DNA of 50,818 nucleotides from an uncultured Pelagibacteraceae bacterium (GCA_902552035.1 CACDFC010000007.1:1-50818), one strand, 5' to 3'; positions 1 through 10,193 are shown, counted from the stretch's first letter. Notes: generated by a model from the letters alone, not told the origin. Program-made: numbers and translations.

Positions 1-297
1 TTGTTGAAAAATCTAAGTAAGGCAGACATTACCTCATTAGTAAATTTTAGTCTTTTACGTGAGTATTTTGAAAAAAATAACCTAAAAGTAAAAGAAATTG
101 TATCTCAGAAATTTTTTCTAGAAAGAATGGGTATAATTGAAAGGGCCAATATATTAAAAGAAAAAATGAATAGAACTGAATTAGATTATATGTCTTCAAC
201 TCTTAAAAGACTTTTAGATAAAGAATTGATGGGTGAATTATTTAAAGTAATATTTGCCTATAAAAGTAAAGAAAATAATTTTTTAGGTTTTAAGTAA
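1..297 (+). CDS. MidA-like SAM-dependent methyltransferase, C-terminal fragment
   Basis: This is the 3' end of a gene cut by the window edge; the TTG at base 1 is an internal codon, not a start. The visible 98 residues match my recollection of the C-terminus of the COG1565/MidA (NDUFAF7) family of class I methyltransferases: an ADIT-x-x-VNFSLL segment near residues 8-18, a FLERMGI segment near 39-45, and an MGELFKV segment near 77-83 ending in GFK. In mitochondria the homologue methylates an arginine of a complex I subunit; the bacterial substrate is unknown. The SAM-binding part lies outside the window. Its stop overlaps the next start by one base, so it is probably cotranscribed with pgeF. 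Confidence 0.75.
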   Translation: MLKNLSKADITSLVNFSLLREYFEKNNLKVKEIVSQKFFLERMGIIERANILKEKMNRTELDYMSSTLKRLLDKELMGELFKVIFAYKSKENNFLGFK

Positions 298-1058
298 TGT
301 TTCGTTCAAAAAAACTTTTAAAATATAAAAAAATTAGTCACTTTTTTTTTAACAAAAATGGGGGCTATTCTAAAGGTATATATAAAAGTTTAAATTGTGG
401 AGTTGGATCCCTAGACAATAAAATCAATATTGTTAAAAATTTAAAATTTGTATCTAATAAAGTAGGCGCATCTTATAAAAATATGGTTTTATTAAATCAA
501 GTTCATAGTAATAAATTTTTCTTTTTAGGTAAAAAATTCAAAAATTTCTCTAAAAAATTGAAAGGCGATGGTTTAATTACAAAGGAAAGAAAAATTATTT
601 TAGGCATACTTACTGCAGACTGCGCCCCTGTATTAATTTACGATAGTAAATTGAATATCATAGCTGCTATTCATGCTGGGTGGAAAGGTGCTTACAAGGG
701 CATTGTAAAAAAAGTAATTAGGTATTTATATAATTGTGGAAGCGAATCAAAAAACCTGGTCGCAGCTATAGGTCCATGCATATCCCAACAAAGTTATGAA
801 ATTAAGAAAGATTTTAAATTAAAGTTTTTAAAACAAAGTAAAAAAAATGAAATTTTTTTTAAAAAATTTAAAAAAAAAACATATTTTAGCCTAAATATGT
901 ATATTTATTATCAATTGAAAACTTTAGGATTAAAAAAAATCGATATTATAAAAAAAAATACTTATAACCCAAAAAATTACTTATTTAGTGCGAGAAGATC
1001 TATACATAAAAAAGAAAATGATTATGGTAGAAATATTTCAATAATTATGATTAATTAG
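297..1058 (+). CDS. pgeF: Polyphenol oxidase/purine nucleoside phosphorylase family protein PgeF (YfiH/LACC1)
   Basis: A 253-residue protein of the YfiH/LACC1 family, which binds a metal and acts on purine nucleosides (phosphorylase/deaminase activities) and has been linked to peptidoglycan editing. The metal-binding signature is visible: a QVH histidine near residue 66, LTADCAPV near residues 104-111, and AAIHAGWKGA near 122-131, followed by AIGPCISQ near 157-164. Length is normal for the family. The ATG at 297 overlaps the preceding TAA. It sits between a MidA-like gene and prs. Which of the reported activities it has in this organism cannot be told from sequence. Confidence 0.9.
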   Translation: MFRSKKLLKYKKISHFFFNKNGGYSKGIYKSLNCGVGSLDNKINIVKNLKFVSNKVGASYKNMVLLNQVHSNKFFFLGKKFKNFSKKLKGDGLITKERKIILGILTADCAPVLIYDSKLNIIAAIHAGWKGAYKGIVKKVIRYLYNCGSESKNLVAAIGPCISQQSYEIKKDFKLKFLKQSKKNEIFFKKFKKKTYFSLNMYIYYQLKTLGLKKIDIIKKNTYNPKNYLFSARRSIHKKENDYGRNISIIMIN

Positions 1059-1067
1059 GTTATCTCA

Positions 1068-2000
1068 ATGAAATTGCTTACTGGAAATAGTAACAAAAAT
1101 CTCAGTCAAAAAATATCTAAGTTCCTGAAAAATAGACTTGTAAACTCAAGTATAAGAAAATTTTCAGATGGAGAAATTTATATCGAAATTAATGAAAATA
1201 TAAGAGGTAATAGCATATTTATTATTCAGTCTGTATCTTCACCAGCTAATGATAATCTAATGGAATTATTGCTATGTATAGATGCCTTAAAAAGATCCTC
1301 AGCAAAAAATATCACTGCTGTAATCCCATACTTTGGGTATGCAAGACAAGATAGAAAAGTTGTACCAAGAACATCTATCTCAGCAAAATTAGTTTCTAAC
1401 CTCATAACTAAAGCTGGAGCTGATAGAATTGTAACAGTAGATCTTCATTCAGGACAGATACAGGGATTTTTTGACATACCTGTAGATAATTTATTTGCTA
1501 CTCCAATTTTTGCTAGACATGCTAGAAAAAAAATTAAGAAAAAAAATGTTATATGTGTAGCGCCGGATGTTGGTGGAACAGCAAGAGCGAGAGCATTGGG
1601 TAAAATGTTAAATGTTGGACTAGCTATAGTAGATAAAAGAAGACCATCTCCTGGAAAATCAGAGGTTATGAATATTATTGGAAATGTTAAAGGCAAAGTC
1701 TGCTTGATAGTAGATGATATAATCGACTCTGGTGGAACGATTGTAAATGCTGCAAAAGCACTTGTAGAAAGAGGCGCTCAAGAGGTACACGTTTATGTTA
1801 CTCACGGAGTATTAAGTGGTGATGCCGTGGAAAAAATTAAGAAATCAAAAATCAAAAACTTAGTCATCACTGATACAATAGATAATGTAAATAAAGTAAA
1901 AAAAGCTAAAAATATAGAGGTATTAACAATTTCGAATTTAGTTGGAGAGGCAATTAAAAGAATTTCTAACTCTACGTCAGTATCTGATTTATTTAAATAA
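1068..2000 (+). CDS. prs: Ribose-phosphate pyrophosphokinase
   Basis: Cytoplasmic enzyme that transfers pyrophosphate from ATP to ribose 5-phosphate, giving PRPP for purine, pyrimidine, histidine and tryptophan synthesis. The 310-residue length is typical of class I enzymes. Visible motifs include the ATP-binding FGYARQDRK segment near residues 93-101, the metal-binding VDLHSGQIQGFF near 123-134, and the PRPP-binding loop VDDIIDSGGT near 215-224. It starts 9 bases after pgeF and is followed 42 bases later by rplY, in the common order prs-rplY-pth-ychF. An open frame on the opposite strand inside it is a shadow. Confidence 0.97.
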   Translation: MKLLTGNSNKNLSQKISKFLKNRLVNSSIRKFSDGEIYIEINENIRGNSIFIIQSVSSPANDNLMELLLCIDALKRSSAKNITAVIPYFGYARQDRKVVPRTSISAKLVSNLITKAGADRIVTVDLHSGQIQGFFDIPVDNLFATPIFARHARKKIKKKNVICVAPDVGGTARARALGKMLNVGLAIVDKRRPSPGKSEVMNIIGNVKGKVCLIVDDIIDSGGTIVNAAKALVERGAQEVHVYVTHGVLSGDAVEKIKKSKIKNLVITDTIDNVNKVKKAKNIEVLTISNLVGEAIKRISNSTSVSDLFK

Positions 2001-2042
2001 CTCTTGTAAAATTTGGATACATAAGATAAAAAACTTCACTTT

Positions 2043-2777
2043 ATGAATTCATTACAAGCAACAACAAGAAATACCACCACAAAAGGTCAGGTCGATCAAC
2101 TTAGAAAAAATGGAGAAGTGCCTGCAATCGTTTATGGTGGAAAAGAAAAAAATCAAAAAATTTCATTGTCAAAAAAAGAAATCAAATTTTTGATTGAAAA
2201 AGAAAATTTTTTATCAAATGTATTATCTCTTAAATTAGATGGAAAAGAGCAAAATGTTTTACCAAGAGAAGTTGCATTTGATACAGTAAGCGATGAACCG
2301 ATCCATATAGATTTTGTAAGGATAGTAAAAGGTTCAAGAATTATATTAGAAATTCCTGTGAAGTTTATTAATAATGATAAATCGCCAGGATTGAAAAGAG
2401 GTGGAGTTTTAAATATAGTTAGAAGAAAGGTAGAATTAAGGTGTCCTACAGAAAATATTCCAAAAGAGTTAGTGGTTGATTTAGATAACCTAGATATTGG
2501 AGCTAGCATAAAAATCTCCTCAATTAATCTCCCAGAAAACGTTGTGCCTACAATACAAGGAAGGGACTTTGTTGTAGCTACAGTAGCTGCACCAACTATC
2601 GTTAAAGAACCTGAAAAACCCGCAGAAGAAGGAGCGGCGGAAGGTGCTGAGGCCGCTACTGCAGAAGGTGCAGAAGGTACTGCTGAAACATCATCAGATA
2701 CAAAAACAACTGGTGAAGAAAAACCTAAAGACAAGGATAAAAAAGAAGAAAGTAAAGGCTCTGGAGAAAAAAAATAA
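2043..2777 (+). CDS. rplY: 50S ribosomal protein L25 (Ctc form)
   Basis: Binds 5S rRNA in the large ribosomal subunit. At 244 residues it is the long Ctc/TL5 form: an N-terminal L25 beta-barrel (roughly residues 1-92, with the VYGG turn near 30-33 and EPIHIDFVRI near 85-94) and a C-terminal beta domain (about 95-185). The last 55 residues are a low-complexity tail rich in Ala, Glu, Gly and Lys, probably disordered. This tail is noticeably more G+C-rich than its neighbours because of Ala/Gly codons. Next gene is pth, 37 bases downstream. Confidence 0.95.
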   Translation: MNSLQATTRNTTTKGQVDQLRKNGEVPAIVYGGKEKNQKISLSKKEIKFLIEKENFLSNVLSLKLDGKEQNVLPREVAFDTVSDEPIHIDFVRIVKGSRIILEIPVKFINNDKSPGLKRGGVLNIVRRKVELRCPTENIPKELVVDLDNLDIGASIKISSINLPENVVPTIQGRDFVVATVAAPTIVKEPEKPAEEGAAEGAEAATAEGAEGTAETSSDTKTTGEEKPKDKDKKEESKGSGEKK

Positions 2778-2814
2778 AATTATCGTGTATAATTTAAATC
2801 AATAATCATTAAAT

Positions 2815-3375
2815 ATGCTACTCTTTGTGGGTCTCGGAAACCCAACACCTAACAGTCAAAATAATAGACATAATATTGGATTTAAAATCATTGATGCAAT
2901 TAATCAAAAATATTCTCTTTCAAAACAAAAACCGAAGTTTAAAGGATTGTTAACAACCGGCAATATAGCTGATAAAAAAATTTATGCTATTAAACCTCTA
3001 ACATTTATGAATAATTCTGGAATATGCATTAGAGAACTACTAGAGTATTTTAAAATTGAAGCAGAAAATGTGATTGTTTTTCATGATGATCTTGATGTTG
3101 ATGTTGGAAAAATAAAAACAAAATTTGGAGGCTCAAGTGCTGGACACAACGGTATTGCTTCAATAGATAAATTTATTGGTAAAGATTATTCTAGAGTAAG
3201 AGTTGGCATCGGTAAACCTGAAAAGAAAATTTCTGTTTCTGATCATGTGCTTAATGATTTTAATGAGGATGAAGAAGAACAATTAAATAAATTAACAGTA
3301 AACATAATAGAGTCTATAACAATCTTACTCGACAAAAAGCTAGATTTATTTTCTAGTGTTGTAAATAATAAATAA
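2815..3375 (+). CDS. pth: Peptidyl-tRNA hydrolase
   Basis: Cytoplasmic esterase that releases tRNA from peptidyl-tRNA dropped by ribosomes. Family hallmarks are visible: the N-terminal FVGLGNP segment (4-10), RHNIGF with the catalytic histidine (about residues 18-23), KPLTFMNNSG near 60-69, the catalytic aspartate in HDDLDV near 90-95, and GSSAGHNGI near 105-113. Length of 186 is normal. It ends one base before ychF begins, an essentially fused arrangement that implies cotranscription and probably translational coupling. Confidence 0.97.
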   Translation: MLLFVGLGNPTPNSQNNRHNIGFKIIDAINQKYSLSKQKPKFKGLLTTGNIADKKIYAIKPLTFMNNSGICIRELLEYFKIEAENVIVFHDDLDVDVGKIKTKFGGSSAGHNGIASIDKFIGKDYSRVRVGIGKPEKKISVSDHVLNDFNEDEEEQLNKLTVNIIESITILLDKKLDLFSSVVNNK

Positions 3376-4449
3376 ATGGGTTTTAAGTGCGGTATAGTTG
3401 GTTTGCCTAATGTTGGTAAATCTACACTGTTTAATGCTCTAACAAATTCAAGTAAAGCACAGGCTGCAAATTTTCCTTTTTGTACAATAGATCCAAATAT
3501 AGGTATGGTTCCACTTAAAGATAACAGATTAGATAATCTAGCTCATATATCAAAATCAAAAAAAAAAATTTATACTTCTATATCATTTGTAGATATAGCA
3601 GGCCTGGTAAAAGGAGCATCAAAAGGAGAAGGTTTAGGTAATAAATTTTTATCTCATATAAGAGAAGTTGATACAATTGTTCATATGATTAGATGTTTTG
3701 ATTCCAACGATATTCAAAACGTAAATCCTGATGTTAATCCAATAAGAGATCTCGAAATAGTTGAGACAGAAATGAAACTATCTGACTTAGAGTCTATCCA
3801 AAAAAGATTAGATAAGAAAAATAAAAAAAATATAACCGAGGATGAGATTAAATTACTAGATACTGCAAATAGTTTAATAAATAATGATGAAAATATTGAT
3901 AATTTAAATAATTTTTTCAGTCCACAGCAAATAAAATTAAGCGGGCTTTTATCAATAAAGCCAAAATTATATGTCTGCAATGTTGATGAAAAAAGTATCT
4001 CTAATGGTAATTCGTATACAGAAATGTTTTTTAAGAAATATGATACAACTAACACAATTATTATTTCAGCTGATATAGAGAATCAAATAAACCAATTGGA
4101 GTTATTAGAGAGAAAAAATTATATGGATATGATTAAAATGAAAGATACTGGACTTGATAACTTAGTTAAAAAAGGATACTCACTTTTAAATTTGAATACA
4201 TTTTTTACTTCTGGACCTGAAGAATCAAGAGCATGGACAATTAAAAAAGGTACTTTGGCACCAGAAGCAGCAGGAACTATTCATACTGATTTTCAAAAAG
4301 GTTTTATAAGAGCTGAGACTGTATCATATGAAGATTTTATAGATAATAAAGGTTGGGTGGAATCAAAAAATAACGGAAAAATGAGGCTCGAGGGCAAGGA
4401 ATATATAGTAAAAGATGGAGATATATTAAACTTTCGTTTCAATACGTGA
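3376..4449 (+). CDS. ychF: Redox-regulated ATPase/GTPase YchF
   Basis: Obg-family P-loop NTPase that prefers ATP and associates with ribosomes. The 357 residues carry the G1 loop GLPNVGKSTLFN near residues 9-20, the switch II region VDIAGLVKGAS near 72-82, and the C-terminal TGS-like domain ending in DGDILNFRF. The family's usual NKxD-like element appears as the variant YVCNVDE near 199-205. The gene abuts pth. Its 3' end overlaps the 3' end of petC, on the other strand, by 24 bases (4426-4449), so the last codons of both proteins share DNA. Confidence 0.96.
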   Translation: MGFKCGIVGLPNVGKSTLFNALTNSSKAQAANFPFCTIDPNIGMVPLKDNRLDNLAHISKSKKKIYTSISFVDIAGLVKGASKGEGLGNKFLSHIREVDTIVHMIRCFDSNDIQNVNPDVNPIRDLEIVETEMKLSDLESIQKRLDKKNKKNITEDEIKLLDTANSLINNDENIDNLNNFFSPQQIKLSGLLSIKPKLYVCNVDEKSISNGNSYTEMFFKKYDTTNTIIISADIENQINQLELLERKNYMDMIKMKDTGLDNLVKKGYSLLNLNTFFTSGPEESRAWTIKKGTLAPEAAGTIHTDFQKGFIRAETVSYEDFIDNKGWVESKNNGKMRLEGKEYIVKDGDILNFRFNT

Positions 4450-5208
4450 CCAAATTCTTTTCATACTGAAATAAACTAACACTGTAATTATTAATAAATA
4501 AATCAAAGCTCTAAAACCTAATTTGTGTCTTTGCTCTAAAGTAGGTTCTGCAGCCCAAGCTAAAAAAGTAGTTACATCTTTTGCCATCTGCTCATTGGAA
4601 GCTTTTGTTCCATCAATATATTCCACTAAGTCCTCTGACAAAGGATTAGACATTTTTATTTTATTACCAGCCATATAAGTGTTGTAATATACACCGTCAT
4701 CTAATGTCATGCCTGCTGGTGGTTCATCATATCCAAGCAAAACTGAATAAATATAATCCGCTCCCCCTTTTCTTGCTTTAACTAAAACCGACATATCTGG
4801 TGGGTAAGCACCTCCATTTGCAGCTGTAGCGGCTTGTTCATTAGGATAAGGACCAACAAAATTATCTGATAATCTAGCAGGTCTTGTAAACATTTCGCCG
4901 TCACTATCAGGGCCATCTGTAACTTCATAATTTGATGCTATTATTTTTGCTTGCTCTACCGAAAACTCAGGACCGCCAGTTTCTGCCAAATTTCTATAAG
5001 TTAAATATTTCATTGAATGGCATGCCGCACATACCTCTGAATATACTTGATATCCCCTTTGTAATGATGCTCTGTCGAATTTACCAAAAAACCCTTTGAA
5101 ACTCCAACCAGGACTTAAAGGTTTTGCTGCTTTTTCTGCAGCAGTTAAACTAGTAATTAAGGATAAAATTGCAATAAATGAAAAAATAACCTTCAATCTA
5201 ATTTTCAT
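4426..5208 (-). CDS. petC: Cytochrome c1, bc1 complex subunit
   Basis: Heme-c subunit of ubiquinol:cytochrome c oxidoreductase; passes electrons from the Rieske protein to a soluble or membrane cytochrome c in the periplasm. An N-terminal signal peptide (about residues 1-23) is followed by the heme-binding CAACH motif near residues 59-63. A methionine ligand is likely in the MSNPLS segment near 191-196. One C-terminal anchor helix lies near 234-251. Here cytochrome c1 is a separate protein, not fused to cytochrome b as in some alphaproteobacteria. Its start overlaps the petB stop by 4 bases. Confidence 0.96.
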   Translation of the reverse strand: MKIRLKVIFSFIAILSLITSLTAAEKAAKPLSPGWSFKGFFGKFDRASLQRGYQVYSEVCAACHSMKYLTYRNLAETGGPEFSVEQAKIIASNYEVTDGPDSDGEMFTRPARLSDNFVGPYPNEQAATAANGGAYPPDMSVLVKARKGGADYIYSVLLGYDEPPAGMTLDDGVYYNTYMAGNKIKMSNPLSEDLVEYIDGTKASNEQMAKDVTTFLAWAAEPTLEQRHKLGFRALIYLLIITVLVYFSMKRIWSRIETKV

Positions 5209-6464
5209 ATTTTTTTTTTATCGCTCTTTACAAACGAAGGTTGAACTGAACCACCCAATACTGGATCTGTAATACTTGTGGGTATTTCTAATGGTTTCTC
5301 CAAGCGTCCAAGTATTGGCAAAATAACTAAAAAATGTATGAAATAATATGCAGTTCCAACTCTTGCAACCAATAAATAAATACCCTCGGCTGGCATGGCT
5401 CCAACATAACCAAGTATTAAAACGTCAGCAATTAAGAACCAATAAAATTGTTTATAAAGTGGTCTAAAAATTGTTGATCTAACTTTAGAAGTATCAAGCC
5501 AAGGCAAAATTATTAAAACAAAAATCGCAGAAAACATTGCTATTACTCCAAGAAGTTTGTCTGGTACAGATCTTAAAATTGCGTAGAAAGGTAAGAGATA
5601 CCATTCCGGAACAATATGAGCTGGTGTAACCAAGGGATTAGCTTCTATATAATTGTCTGCGTGTCCGAGAATATTCGGAGAATAAAATACGAATAAAGCA
5701 AAAATTATTAAAAATATTAATAAAGCAAATAAATCTTTTATTACTATATATGGATGAAACGGAACTGTATCTTTTGATGGTTTTTTTAAATCTATTCCTA
5801 TTGGATTATTGTTGCCAGGTACATGAAGCGCCCAAATGTGGAGTACAACAAGGCCCAAAATTAAAAAAGGAATTAGGTAATGCAAGCTAAAAAATCTTGT
5901 TAAAGTTGGGTTATCTACAGAATAACCGCCCCAAAGCCAAGTTACAACACTTTCGCCAACAAGTGGAATTGCGCTGAATAAATTTGTAATAACTGTTGCT
6001 CCCCAAAAACTCATTTGACCCCAAGGTAAAACATAACCCATGAATGCAGCTGCCATCATTAAAACATAAATTATCATACCAAGAATCCAAATCATTTCTC
6101 TTGGTGATTTATAAGAACCATAATAAAGCGATCTGAAAATATGAATATATACAGCTAAGAAAAACATTGAAGCACCATTTGCATGCACATATCTTATTAG
6201 CCATCCATAATTTACATTACGCATTATATGTTCAACACTACCAAATGCTAGATCTGCATGGGCAACATAATGCATCGCAAGTATCAAACCAGTTATAATT
6301 TGAGTGATTAAACAAAAAGTTAATATTCCACCAAAAGTCCACCAGTAGTTTAAATTTTTGGGCGTAGGGTAGTCTGTTAAATGATTTGCGAGCGTTAGCA
6401 AAGGTAAACGGTCGTTAAACCATTTTCCAAATTTAGATGACGGAGTATAATTATGTTCGCTCAT
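5205..6464 (-). CDS. petB: Cytochrome b, bc1 complex subunit
   Basis: Membrane subunit of the bc1 complex with two b hemes and the Qo/Qi quinol sites. The 419 residues contain about eight membrane helices. Seen are the Qo-site PEWY motif (about residue 287), the [16 protein letters not shown] stretch near 143-158, and the heme-ligand histidines in helices II and IV (MHYVAH near 65-70, the LHYLIPF and VLHIWALH regions near 195-215). Second gene of petABC; 9 bases separate it from petA and it overlaps petC by 4. Confidence 0.97.
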   Translation of the reverse strand: MSEHNYTPSSKFGKWFNDRLPLLTLANHLTDYPTPKNLNYWWTFGGILTFCLITQIITGLILAMHYVAHADLAFGSVEHIMRNVNYGWLIRYVHANGASMFFLAVYIHIFRSLYYGSYKSPREMIWILGMIIYVLMMAAAFMGYVLPWGQMSFWGATVITNLFSAIPLVGESVVTWLWGGYSVDNPTLTRFFSLHYLIPFLILGLVVLHIWALHVPGNNNPIGIDLKKPSKDTVPFHPYIVIKDLFALLIFLIIFALFVFYSPNILGHADNYIEANPLVTPAHIVPEWYLLPFYAILRSVPDKLLGVIAMFSAIFVLIILPWLDTSKVRSTIFRPLYKQFYWFLIADVLILGYVGAMPAEGIYLLVARVGTAYYFIHFLVILPILGRLEKPLEIPTSITDPVLGGSVQPSFVKSDKKKI

Positions 6465-6473
6465 TTTTATATA

Positions 6474-6986
6474 TTATCCAATTTTAATTGTATCGCTATT
6501 TAGGAATTCGTACTTTGGTACTTCCATGTTAGTTGGTGCTGGTCCCTTTCTAATTCTTCCAGAAGTATCATAATGTGATCCATGACATGGACAAAACCAA
6601 CCTCCATATTCTCCTTTATCACTTAGTGGAACACATCCAAGATGTGTACAAACTCCAAGCATTACTAACCACTCTGGATTTTTAGCTCTATCTTCATCTT
6701 TTTCAGGATGTTTTAAATCTTTTATATCTACAGACCTTGCTTTGTTTATTTCTTCTTCGGTTCTTCTTTTAATAAAAACTGGTTTTCCTCTCCATAAAAC
6801 TGTAATTGATTGTCCTGGTTCTACTGAACTAACATCTACCTCTGTGCTTGCTAACGCCTTCACTGAAGCATCTGGATTCATTTGGTCAATTAACGGCCAA
6901 GCAGCCGCTCCTACCCCCACTGCTCCTGTTGCTGCAGTGACAGTAAGTAAAAAATCTCTTCTTTTCGGTTTTTTTATGTCGGTCAT
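6474..6986 (-). CDS. petA: Ubiquinol-cytochrome c reductase Rieske iron-sulfur subunit
   Basis: Rieske [2Fe-2S] protein of the bc1 complex. The N-terminus has a twin-arginine style signal/anchor (KRRDFLLT near residues 8-15, then a hydrophobic Ala/Gly/Val helix), as expected because the folded cluster protein is exported by Tat and stays anchored. Cluster ligands are in CTHLGC (about 113-118) and CPCHGSHYD (about 133-141). First gene of the petABC operon, transcribed divergently from trmL across a 70-bp gap. Confidence 0.97.
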   Translation of the reverse strand: MTDIKKPKRRDFLLTVTAATGAVGVGAAAWPLIDQMNPDASVKALASTEVDVSSVEPGQSITVLWRGKPVFIKRRTEEEINKARSVDIKDLKHPEKDEDRAKNPEWLVMLGVCTHLGCVPLSDKGEYGGWFCPCHGSHYDTSGRIRKGPAPTNMEVPKYEFLNSDTIKIG

Positions 6987-7056
6987 GACTAATGTTATAT
7001 TTATTATTTTATATATGATTTACATAGTATAAAAAAAATATATTTCTATAGTAAGA
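6987..7056. promoter_or_regulatory. Divergent petA / trmL intergenic promoter region
   Basis: This 70-bp A+T-rich gap separates two divergent start codons and must hold both promoters, or they overlap the coding sequences. TATATA-like stretches that could serve as -10 elements occur on both strands. I see no perfect palindrome or riboswitch. The assignment rests on position, not on a clear consensus. Confidence 0.4.
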
Positions 7057-7533
7057 ATGACACATAATGAAAGCATAATTGTACCCAAAATCGCACTTTA
7101 TGAGCCTGATATTCCTCAAAATACTGCTGCAATAATAAGAACTTGTTCATGTTTGGGGGCAATTCTAGAGATAATTGAACCATGTGGATTTTTATTGAGC
7201 GATAAAAGGTTTAAAAGAGTTGTAATGGATTATATGGATTTTAAAAAAATAAAATTTTATAAAAGCTCAAATGAATTTTTTGACCAAAAAAAGAATAGTA
7301 GAATCATTCTAATGACCACGAAGGCAAAAAAAATTTATACTACTTTTAATTTTAAAAAAAACGATACTATTTTATTTGGAAGAGAAAGTGCTGGTGTTCC
7401 AAAAAAAATTCATGAATATATTAATTTCAAATTAAAAATTCCTATGTCAAAAACCAAAAGATCTTTAAATGTAGCTACATCAGTAGCTATTGTTCTTGCA
7501 GAAAATTTAAGACAAACAAATTATAATTTATGA
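7057..7533 (+). CDS. trmL: tRNA (cytidine/uridine(34)-2'-O)-methyltransferase TrmL
   Basis: SPOUT-fold methyltransferase that 2'-O-methylates the wobble base of certain leucine tRNAs. The 158-residue length fits. Visible features are the N-terminal LYEPDIPQNTAAIIRT segment (about residues 13-28), the LFGRESAGVP motif near 107-116 (SAM-binding knot), and KTKRSLNVATSVAIV near 131-145. It starts the trmL-hemF-greA run and overlaps hemF by 4 bases. Confidence 0.93.
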   Translation: MTHNESIIVPKIALYEPDIPQNTAAIIRTCSCLGAILEIIEPCGFLLSDKRFKRVVMDYMDFKKIKFYKSSNEFFDQKKNSRIILMTTKAKKIYTTFNFKKNDTILFGRESAGVPKKIHEYINFKLKIPMSKTKRSLNVATSVAIVLAENLRQTNYNL

Positions 7534-8357
7534 ACGAAGAAATAAAAAAAAAAATAGTAAAAAATTGGTTTAAAATTTTACAAAATGTCATTTGTTTAGA
7601 GATAGAAGAACTTGAAGGTAAAAAAAAAATCTTTAAATCAAAAAGCTGGTTAAGAGGAAAAAATAAAAATGAAGGTGGAGGAGAATTTAGAATTTTAGAA
7701 AATGGTAAAATATTCGACAAAGTTGGAGTAAATTTTTCAGAGGTTTACGGTAAGTTTTCAAAAGAGTTCAAAAATAAAATTCCAGGAACAAATAAAAACC
7801 CAAAATTTTGGGCCTCTGGGATATCTGTTGTAATGCATACAAAAAACCCCAATGTACCTGCCATGCATTTTAATACTAGATATATTTTTACCTCCTATGG
7901 ATGGTTCGGTGGAGGTATGGATATTACGCCTTGTAAAAAAGATCAAAAGCTTAAAAAATGGTATCATAAAGAATTAAAGTATATGTGTGATCAACATAAT
8001 AAAGATTATTATAAAGATTATAAAAAATGGTGTGATGAATATTTTTATTTACCTCATAGAAAAGAAATGAGAGGAATAGGGGGCATATTTTTTGATTATA
8101 AAAAAAATAATTGGGAGAAAGATTTTGCTTTTGTAAGAGATGTAGGAATTACTTTTAAAAATATTTTTAAACAAATAATATTAAAAAAACAAAAAATTAA
8201 ATGGAATAATAGAGACAAAGAAATGCAATACCTTAAAAGAGGAAGATATGTAGAATTTAATTTGTTATATGACAGAGGAACAAAATTTGGACTCAAAACT
8301 GGTGGAAACGTTGAAGGAATATTAATGTCACTTCCACCCCTAGCAAAATGGAAATAA
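7530..8357 (+). CDS. hemF: Oxygen-dependent coproporphyrinogen III oxidase
   Basis: Converts coproporphyrinogen III to protoporphyrinogen IX using O2, in heme synthesis. The 275 residues contain family blocks such as [11 protein letters not shown] near residues 47-57, [19 protein letters not shown] near 100-118, the [10 protein letters not shown] block near 125-134, and a C-terminal [14 protein letters not shown] near 248-261. Its aerobic dependence matches the aerobic respiratory genes nearby. It overlaps trmL by 4 bases and lies 10 bases ahead of greA. Confidence 0.96.
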   Translation: MNEEIKKKIVKNWFKILQNVICLEIEELEGKKKIFKSKSWLRGKNKNEGGGEFRILENGKIFDKVGVNFSEVYGKFSKEFKNKIPGTNKNPKFWASGISVVMHTKNPNVPAMHFNTRYIFTSYGWFGGGMDITPCKKDQKLKKWYHKELKYMCDQHNKDYYKDYKKWCDEYFYLPHRKEMRGIGGIFFDYKKNNWEKDFAFVRDVGITFKNIFKQIILKKQKIKWNNRDKEMQYLKRGRYVEFNLLYDRGTKFGLKTGGNVEGILMSLPPLAKWK

Positions 8358-8367
8358 ATCGAAACAA

Positions 8368-8844
8368 ATGGACAAAGAACCAATAACAATTCAAGGTATT
8401 GAAAAAATTAAAAAAGAATTAATTTACTTAAAAGAAAAAAAAAGACCGGAGATTGTATCTGCAATTGCTGAGGCTAGATCTCATGGAGATTTAAAAGAAA
8501 ATGCTGAGTATCATGCTGCTAAAGAACAGCAATCTCATAATGAGGGAAGGATACAACAAATTGAAGATATTATTGCAAGAGCAAACGTTATTGATGTTAC
8601 AAAAATTAATAACGATGGAAAAATTATTTTTGGATCATCAGTATTTCTTCAAAATTTAGATACAAACGAAAAAATTAGTTACAAAATTGTAGGTAAAGAT
8701 GAGGCTGATCTAAATCAAAAACTTATTTATTACAAATCTCCAATAGGAAAAGGTCTTATTGGCAAAAATAAAAAAGATTTAGTCGAAATTTCTACTCCAG
8801 CAGGGACCAAGAATTTTGAAATTATTGATGTAAAATATATTTAA
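8368..8844 (+). CDS. greA: Transcription elongation factor GreA
   Basis: Binds the secondary channel of RNA polymerase and stimulates cleavage of backtracked transcripts. The 158 residues show an N-terminal coiled coil with the acidic tip ([21 protein letters not shown] near residues 34-54; the DLKEN acidic turn is the catalytic tip) and a C-terminal FKBP-like domain with [10 protein letters not shown] near 124-133. The 3' end overlaps that of cca on the other strand by 4 bases. Confidence 0.97.
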   Translation: MDKEPITIQGIEKIKKELIYLKEKKRPEIVSAIAEARSHGDLKENAEYHAAKEQQSHNEGRIQQIEDIIARANVIDVTKINNDGKIIFGSSVFLQNLDTNEKISYKIVGKDEADLNQKLIYYKSPIGKGLIGKNKKDLVEISTPAGTKNFEIIDVKYI

Positions 8845-10115
8845 TTTCTTGCTATTTTTTCAATTTGTTTTTTTGAAATATTAAAATTGTTTTCAATCCA
8901 AATATTTTCGATTTCTTTTAGCTTTCTGCCTAACTCAATGCCCTCTTTTAAATTAAATTCTTCAATTAAATTTTGTGCTTTAATTGGAAATTCTGGCTTA
9001 GATTTTGAGATAAACATGTCTATCAAATTTACCAGTTTTTTGTCTAAATTTTTTGAAGTATAAAGTTTAAAGTTTATTACGTCTAATAAATGTTGTTTTC
9101 CATGAAAATATAATATTTTCCAAAGATTATTTTCAGAAAAAAATTTTTTATCATTATTTTGTGAAATAAAATTCTTGATAAAATTTATTCTTTTCTTTGC
9201 TTCGTTTGAAATATTAAATTTGTAGAAGAAATAATCTACGTTGTTAGAATTATCTACAATCATTAAGGACAAAAGAAATATAAAATCTTGTCTAAAGATA
9301 TTTTTTTGAGCGTATTTATTTAAATTTTTAAATATCTTGATATTTATTAGTTGTGGAAAAACAAGCAATAATATTTCAAGAGAAAAGTCATCTTTTGAAA
9401 GTTTTAAGAAACCCTCTGACAAAATAATTTTTTTTAATTCATCAAGCAATCTTTCATTTGATAAGTTTTTTATTCCAACAATATTTTGTTTTATAATTTT
9501 TTTAATATTTTGCTCATGATCGTTATTGCTATAATTTAAAAAAAATCTTATGTATCTCAATATCCTTAGATAATCTTCTTTAATTCTTAAATTTGCATCA
9601 CCAATAAACTTTATGTTACCGTTTTTTAAATCATCTACCCCATTAAATGGATCAAAAAGATTACCATCTAAGTCTGCATATATAGAGTTAAAGGTAAAAT
9701 CCCTTCTTAACGCATCCTCTTTCCAATTTTTAGAAAATTCAACTTCTGCATGACGTCCATCTGTATTAATATCTTTTCTTAAAGATGTAATTTCAAACTT
9801 TCTCTGGTTTATAATAGCTGTAATTGTTCCATGCTTAATTCCTGTCTCAAAAAAATTTATTTGATTCTTCTTCAAAGCTAATATTGTTTCTTCAGGCCTT
9901 ATATTTGTTGATAGATCAATATCATCAACTTTTTCATTATTTAAAATTTTTCTGATACAACCACCAACATACCTTATTTCACTATCTGACGAAAAATTTG
10001 AAATTGCGTCAAATACTTTTTTAACCTCTGGTTGATTTTTAAGCTTTTCAAACTCGAGATGATTTTGATTTGTGATTTTTTTTTTAACAAAAAATTTTTT
10101 TAAAATATTTTTCAT
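8841..10115 (-). CDS. cca: CCA tRNA nucleotidyltransferase (class II)
   Basis: Nucleotidyltransferase adding or repairing the 3' CCA of tRNAs. The 424 residues have the class II head: VGGCIRKIL near residues 50-58, then the catalytic DDIDLS near 65-70, a template-binding RRDFTFNS near 134-141, and the [10 protein letters not shown] block near 183-192. A long helical C-terminal region follows. Poly(A) polymerases share the head domain, so that reading cannot be entirely excluded. It lies 3 bases downstream of a tRNA gene on the same strand. Confidence 0.9.
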   Translation of the reverse strand: MKNILKKFFVKKKITNQNHLEFEKLKNQPEVKKVFDAISNFSSDSEIRYVGGCIRKILNNEKVDDIDLSTNIRPEETILALKKNQINFFETGIKHGTITAIINQRKFEITSLRKDINTDGRHAEVEFSKNWKEDALRRDFTFNSIYADLDGNLFDPFNGVDDLKNGNIKFIGDANLRIKEDYLRILRYIRFFLNYSNNDHEQNIKKIIKQNIVGIKNLSNERLLDELKKIILSEGFLKLSKDDFSLEILLLVFPQLINIKIFKNLNKYAQKNIFRQDFIFLLSLMIVDNSNNVDYFFYKFNISNEAKKRINFIKNFISQNNDKKFFSENNLWKILYFHGKQHLLDVINFKLYTSKNLDKKLVNLIDMFISKSKPEFPIKAQNLIEEFNLKEGIELGRKLKEIENIWIENNFNISKKQIEKIARN

Positions 10116-10118
10116 AAC

Positions 10119-10193
10119 TGGCTGGGGCGCTAGGATTCGAACCTAGGAATGGCGGTACCAAAAACCGCTGCCTTACCACTTGGCTACGCCCCA
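10119..10193 (-). tRNA. tRNA-Gln (anticodon TTG)
   Basis: Read on the minus strand it folds as a normal cloverleaf: acceptor stem TGGGGCG (10193-10187) with CGCCCCA (10129-10123), an anticodon arm with stem GCGGT/ACCGC and loop TTTTGGT giving anticodon TTG, and a T arm containing GGTTCGAATCC. The discriminator base is G and CCA is encoded (10121-10119). It lies between ispE (upstream) and cca (downstream) on the same strand and could be part of that transcript. Confidence 0.97.

Noticed and set aside
1445-1696. 83-residue open frame on the minus strand inside prs
   Set aside because: It lies wholly inside a well-supported gene, has no recognisable motif and is a reading-frame shadow.
2153-2734. 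193-residue minus-strand frame inside rplY
   Set aside because: It arises from the A+G-biased, low-complexity tail of L25 read backwards; the Ser/Ala-rich product has no domain.
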